Shown in pieces: positions 31,601 to 32,596 of a stretch of 32,596 bases of DNA. The position numbers and the translations under genes are program-made. The notes beneath the pieces were generated by a model. That model was not told the origin of the DNA and searched no databases. It was given only the letters and a program-made list of their open reading frames with translations. The stretch spans positions 1-32,596 of the forward strand of contig FR882209.1 in the NCBI GenBank assembly GCA_000434935.1, in the 5' to 3' direction. Source of the stretch: Bacteroides sp. CAG:709. Its GTDB lineage: Bacteria > Bacteroidota > Bacteroidia > Bacteroidales > UBA932. The stretch's first letter is position 1. Each line of letters opens with the position of its first letter.

Positions 31601-31930
31601 GCCACTCATACGACCGGCGTGAAATATCCGAGAATCTACGATTATTTCGACGGAAAATACAATTTCGCATCATATAACCCTATGGATTCCAGCATACTAG
31701 ACGCCGTGTACCTGAAGAACAATTCATATCTGAGAATCAAGTCCATCATCCTCACCTATTCACTGCCGGGCGCGGCTGTCAAGAAGATGAGAATGAGAGG
31801 TTTGAGTTTCAATGTATCGCTGAACAACTTCTTCACTTTCACCAAGTACGACGGTATGGATCCGGAGATTCCCGGCGCGACATATCCTACTACCAGAAGC
31901 GTATCCGCCGGAATGAACATTGACTTTTAG
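28616..31930 (+). CDS. SusC/RagA family TonB-linked outer membrane protein
   Basis: TonB-dependent outer-membrane transporter of 1104 residues that works with a SusD-like surface lipoprotein. Signal peptide 1-20 (hydrophobic, cleavage near TAAAQ). Residues 24-99: CarboxypepD_reg-like beta-sandwich (FSGRVTDTDGAPVIGAGLVC, TTTDLDGNFSITLP, VKFSSVGMKEL). DQVVVTGYA at 105-113 is the TonB-box-like segment at its end. Plug at about 115-235: SVDALMQGEVAGVSIKS, GQPGTQAKITIRGSNN, APLWVVDGVPL, DIESITILKDAAAAAIYGSR, ANGVIVVTTKKG. The rest is the 22-strand barrel, ending in the usual aromatic residue (MNIDF). The ATG lies 11 bases after pncA. Ligand is unknown; SusC size and motif content do not predict it. 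Confidence 0.95.
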   Translation: MNRLAYIFLLFCTLQFTAAAQSMRFSGRVTDTDGAPVIGAGLVCIEKNTAGTTTDLDGNFSITLPAGAKTVKFSSVGMKELVYQLIPGRTENVRIIMEWENTELDQVVVTGYAQTSVKRITGSVAVLNSEKFEAKAISSVDALMQGEVAGVSIKSLSGQPGTQAKITIRGSNNITGSSAPLWVVDGVPLQSESPVLSSEQLATGGFDNIFVNGIGNINPNDIESITILKDAAAAAIYGSRAANGVIVVTTKKGEAGKMRISYNNTFSWSFKPERSLNLMNSSEKLSWEDELWNEFSAAKYAASLTDNTVIYPVVGIVGQIRAGLGDFASMKGDKAAQDKYIESLRNVDTNWYNLLFRNSFSQGHHLSLSGGSGKSTYYVALGLNDEDGMLIHNDYRRYNVNAKMTLTPTDWARIDVGMEAARQESKMPYSTVDPFYYAFFSNPYERAYNADGSYAADNTWFTLGYYNGRGAEQVMPKNGFNIIRELDSNYSKTANTNGTFRAQTDFRIIEPLHFVGLVSYSYSNNSTDKVIDKYSYSAFRDRLGSDDRSQTNLYGNISQNRTNRNSYVARGHFSFNKTFAETHTVNLLAGAELRGSGSNTIFTKRYNYDPKTGTTSLPQISGPQDEWLSEVEKLNGEYFSKTRYASFYASADYYLGKSIVLNASFRTDGSSNFGSNKQFNPTWSAGAAWHIGEEAWMKKALPALSHATLRAAYGFTGDVNTSTSHLLVIQYLQQQYRYFGDETFNLGTIPSAPNPDLGWEKTQDAKAGLDFGLWKDRLTLNTEYYYRLSTDVVTSSPVQSTTGFTHVYFNAADIMNSGIELTLNGKIIQTKDWGLSAAVNFAYNYNKVLKYNPVSKSGITSKDRYVEGYPTGAIFSGKYAGIASDTGLYQFELRPDATISTATDLNKPDNYRYFLGTTIAPYTGGFNLSASWRQLRLSISGVYSFGCKTYENFRYPASYSNASHSGVSTETVQSQFSDLYGNHLNVEKDRTNRWTATHTTGVKYPRIYDYFDGKYNFASYNPMDSSILDAVYLKNNSYLRIKSIILTYSLPGAAVKKMRMRGLSFNVSLNNFFTFTKYDGMDPEIPGATYPTTRSVSAGMNIDF

Positions 31931-31942
31931 GAGGGCATTATC

Positions 31943-32596
31943 ATGAGACATACAATTACATTGATACTGACGGCTGCCGCTCTAGCCAGCTGCGGAAATT
32001 ATCTCAATGTGCAGCCGCAGGGCGAGGTCATCCCGAAAACTGATGAGGAATTCGCGTCGATCATTCATAACCGCCTGCGTGAAATCGAAGGCGGCGGTGA
32101 CGAGTACGTCATAGGCAACATGGACGTAATCAAGCATTTGGAAGGATGTGCTGACAATCTCGATGCGAACATAACCACGAGCGCCAGTTTGGAGTTTTTC
32201 GCAGGAGAAGAGATTGACAGAAGACAGACGTTCTACAAGAACAGCTGGGAGACTGTCAGGGACTGCAATATCGTGACAGAAAATCTGAAAGGAAAGGATT
32301 CCGACATCGCAAAGGGTTCCGTTTCGGCGGCTTACGCAATGAAGGGCATCATCTATTATAACCTGATGCGTGAGTTCTGCCAGCCATGGGATGAAGAAAG
32401 CGCCGACGAGCTGCCGGGGATTCCGCTTGTGGACAATTTCGACATCAATTCCAAGCCGCTGCGCGGGACATTGAGACAGACTTACGAATATACGGAAGCG
32501 CTTCTGGATGAAGCACTTGCACTTGAACCGACAGATGCGAAATACATCTTTACCACCTGGATATTGAAGGCATACAAGGCAAAACTGGAGTTCTGG
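31943..32596 (+). CDS. RagB/SusD family nutrient-uptake outer membrane lipoprotein (3' truncated by the window)
   Basis: Partial gene, 218 codons seen, open to the end of the window. The N-terminus MRHTITLILTAAALASCG is a lipoprotein signal with lipobox LASC and acylated Cys17. It continues with the SusD-typical YLNVQPQGEVIPKT and EEFASIIHNRL, helical TPR-like stretches (VSAAYAMKGIIYYNLMREFC) and ELPGIPLVDNFDINSKPLRG followed by TLRQTYEYTEALLDEALAL. It starts 12 bases after the susC stop, so the two form the standard SusC/SusD pair; as surface lid, SusD captures ligand for SusC. Confidence 0.93.
   Translation, partial: MRHTITLILTAAALASCGNYLNVQPQGEVIPKTDEEFASIIHNRLREIEGGGDEYVIGNMDVIKHLEGCADNLDANITTSASLEFFAGEEIDRRQTFYKNSWETVRDCNIVTENLKGKDSDIAKGSVSAAYAMKGIIYYNLMREFCQPWDEESADELPGIPLVDNFDINSKPLRGTLRQTYEYTEALLDEALALEPTDAKYIFTTWILKAYKAKLEFW

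Overview
The window looks like a chromosomal segment of a Bacteroidetes bacterium, most likely order Bacteroidales, with roughly balanced GC. The grounds are a SusC/SusD-type TonB-dependent receptor and lipoprotein pair, a Bacteroidetes-style TamB divergent from tsaD, ATP-dependent PEP carboxykinase, a DUF1573 protein, and repeated -7 promoter elements of the form TAnnTTTG in intergenic gaps. Genus cannot be fixed from the sequence alone. I see no rRNA, tRNA, CRISPR array, IS transposase or phage gene. Coding density is very high, and most genes start by overlapping, or within a few bases of, their neighbour.

Layout. 1-4.2 kb: a ketopantoate-reductase-family gene (+), a large FAD-dependent oxidoreductase (-) bracketed by two inverted copies of a ~76 bp intergenic repeat, and tsaD (-). 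4.2-11.8 kb: a tight + strand unit of tamB, an RsmI-like methyltransferase, mtaB and a PhnP-like metallo-hydrolase. It is divergent from tsaD and ends at a bidirectional terminator shared with pckA (-, 12-13.6 kb). 13.8-19.2 kb: recQ, a MATE exporter, a DUF3737 beta-helix protein and a MalY/PatB-type PLP enzyme, all +. 19.2-19.7 kb: three 51 bp tandem repeats carrying AAAACGTTTT-type cores, then a 2[4Fe-4S] ferredoxin (-) with its own terminator and a near-consensus promoter. 19.7-21.8 kb: a secreted DUF1573 protein coupled by ATGA overlap to a putative heavy-metal (ArsP_2) permease. 21.8-24.2 kb: an FtsB/DivIC-like protein (-) back to back with a sugar-nucleotidyltransferase (+), then a CPBP membrane protease (+). 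24.2-26.4 kb (-): a kinase fused to a RapZ C-terminal domain, followed by a MurU-like nucleotidyltransferase, resembling the AmgK-MurU cell-wall sugar salvage pair. 26.5-32.6 kb (+): pncB, pncA, susC and a truncated susD in one closely packed unit.

The most interesting points are: (1) the AmgK-like kinase joined to a RapZ C-terminal domain, known in E. coli as a GlcN6P sensor; (2) an NAD-salvage pair (pncB-pncA) running without a visible break into susCD; (3) tamB, which has no ordinary start codon ahead of its membrane anchor but an in-frame ATA exactly where a start is expected; (4) the 51 bp tandem repeats; (5) the inverted ~76 bp repeats around the FAD gene, one inside a 19 bp direct repeat; and (6) a strong excess of CATTG/CAATG across reading frames in weakly biased genes, absent from pckA. 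All coordinates, counts and translations were worked out by hand; family names come from recognised motifs, not searches.
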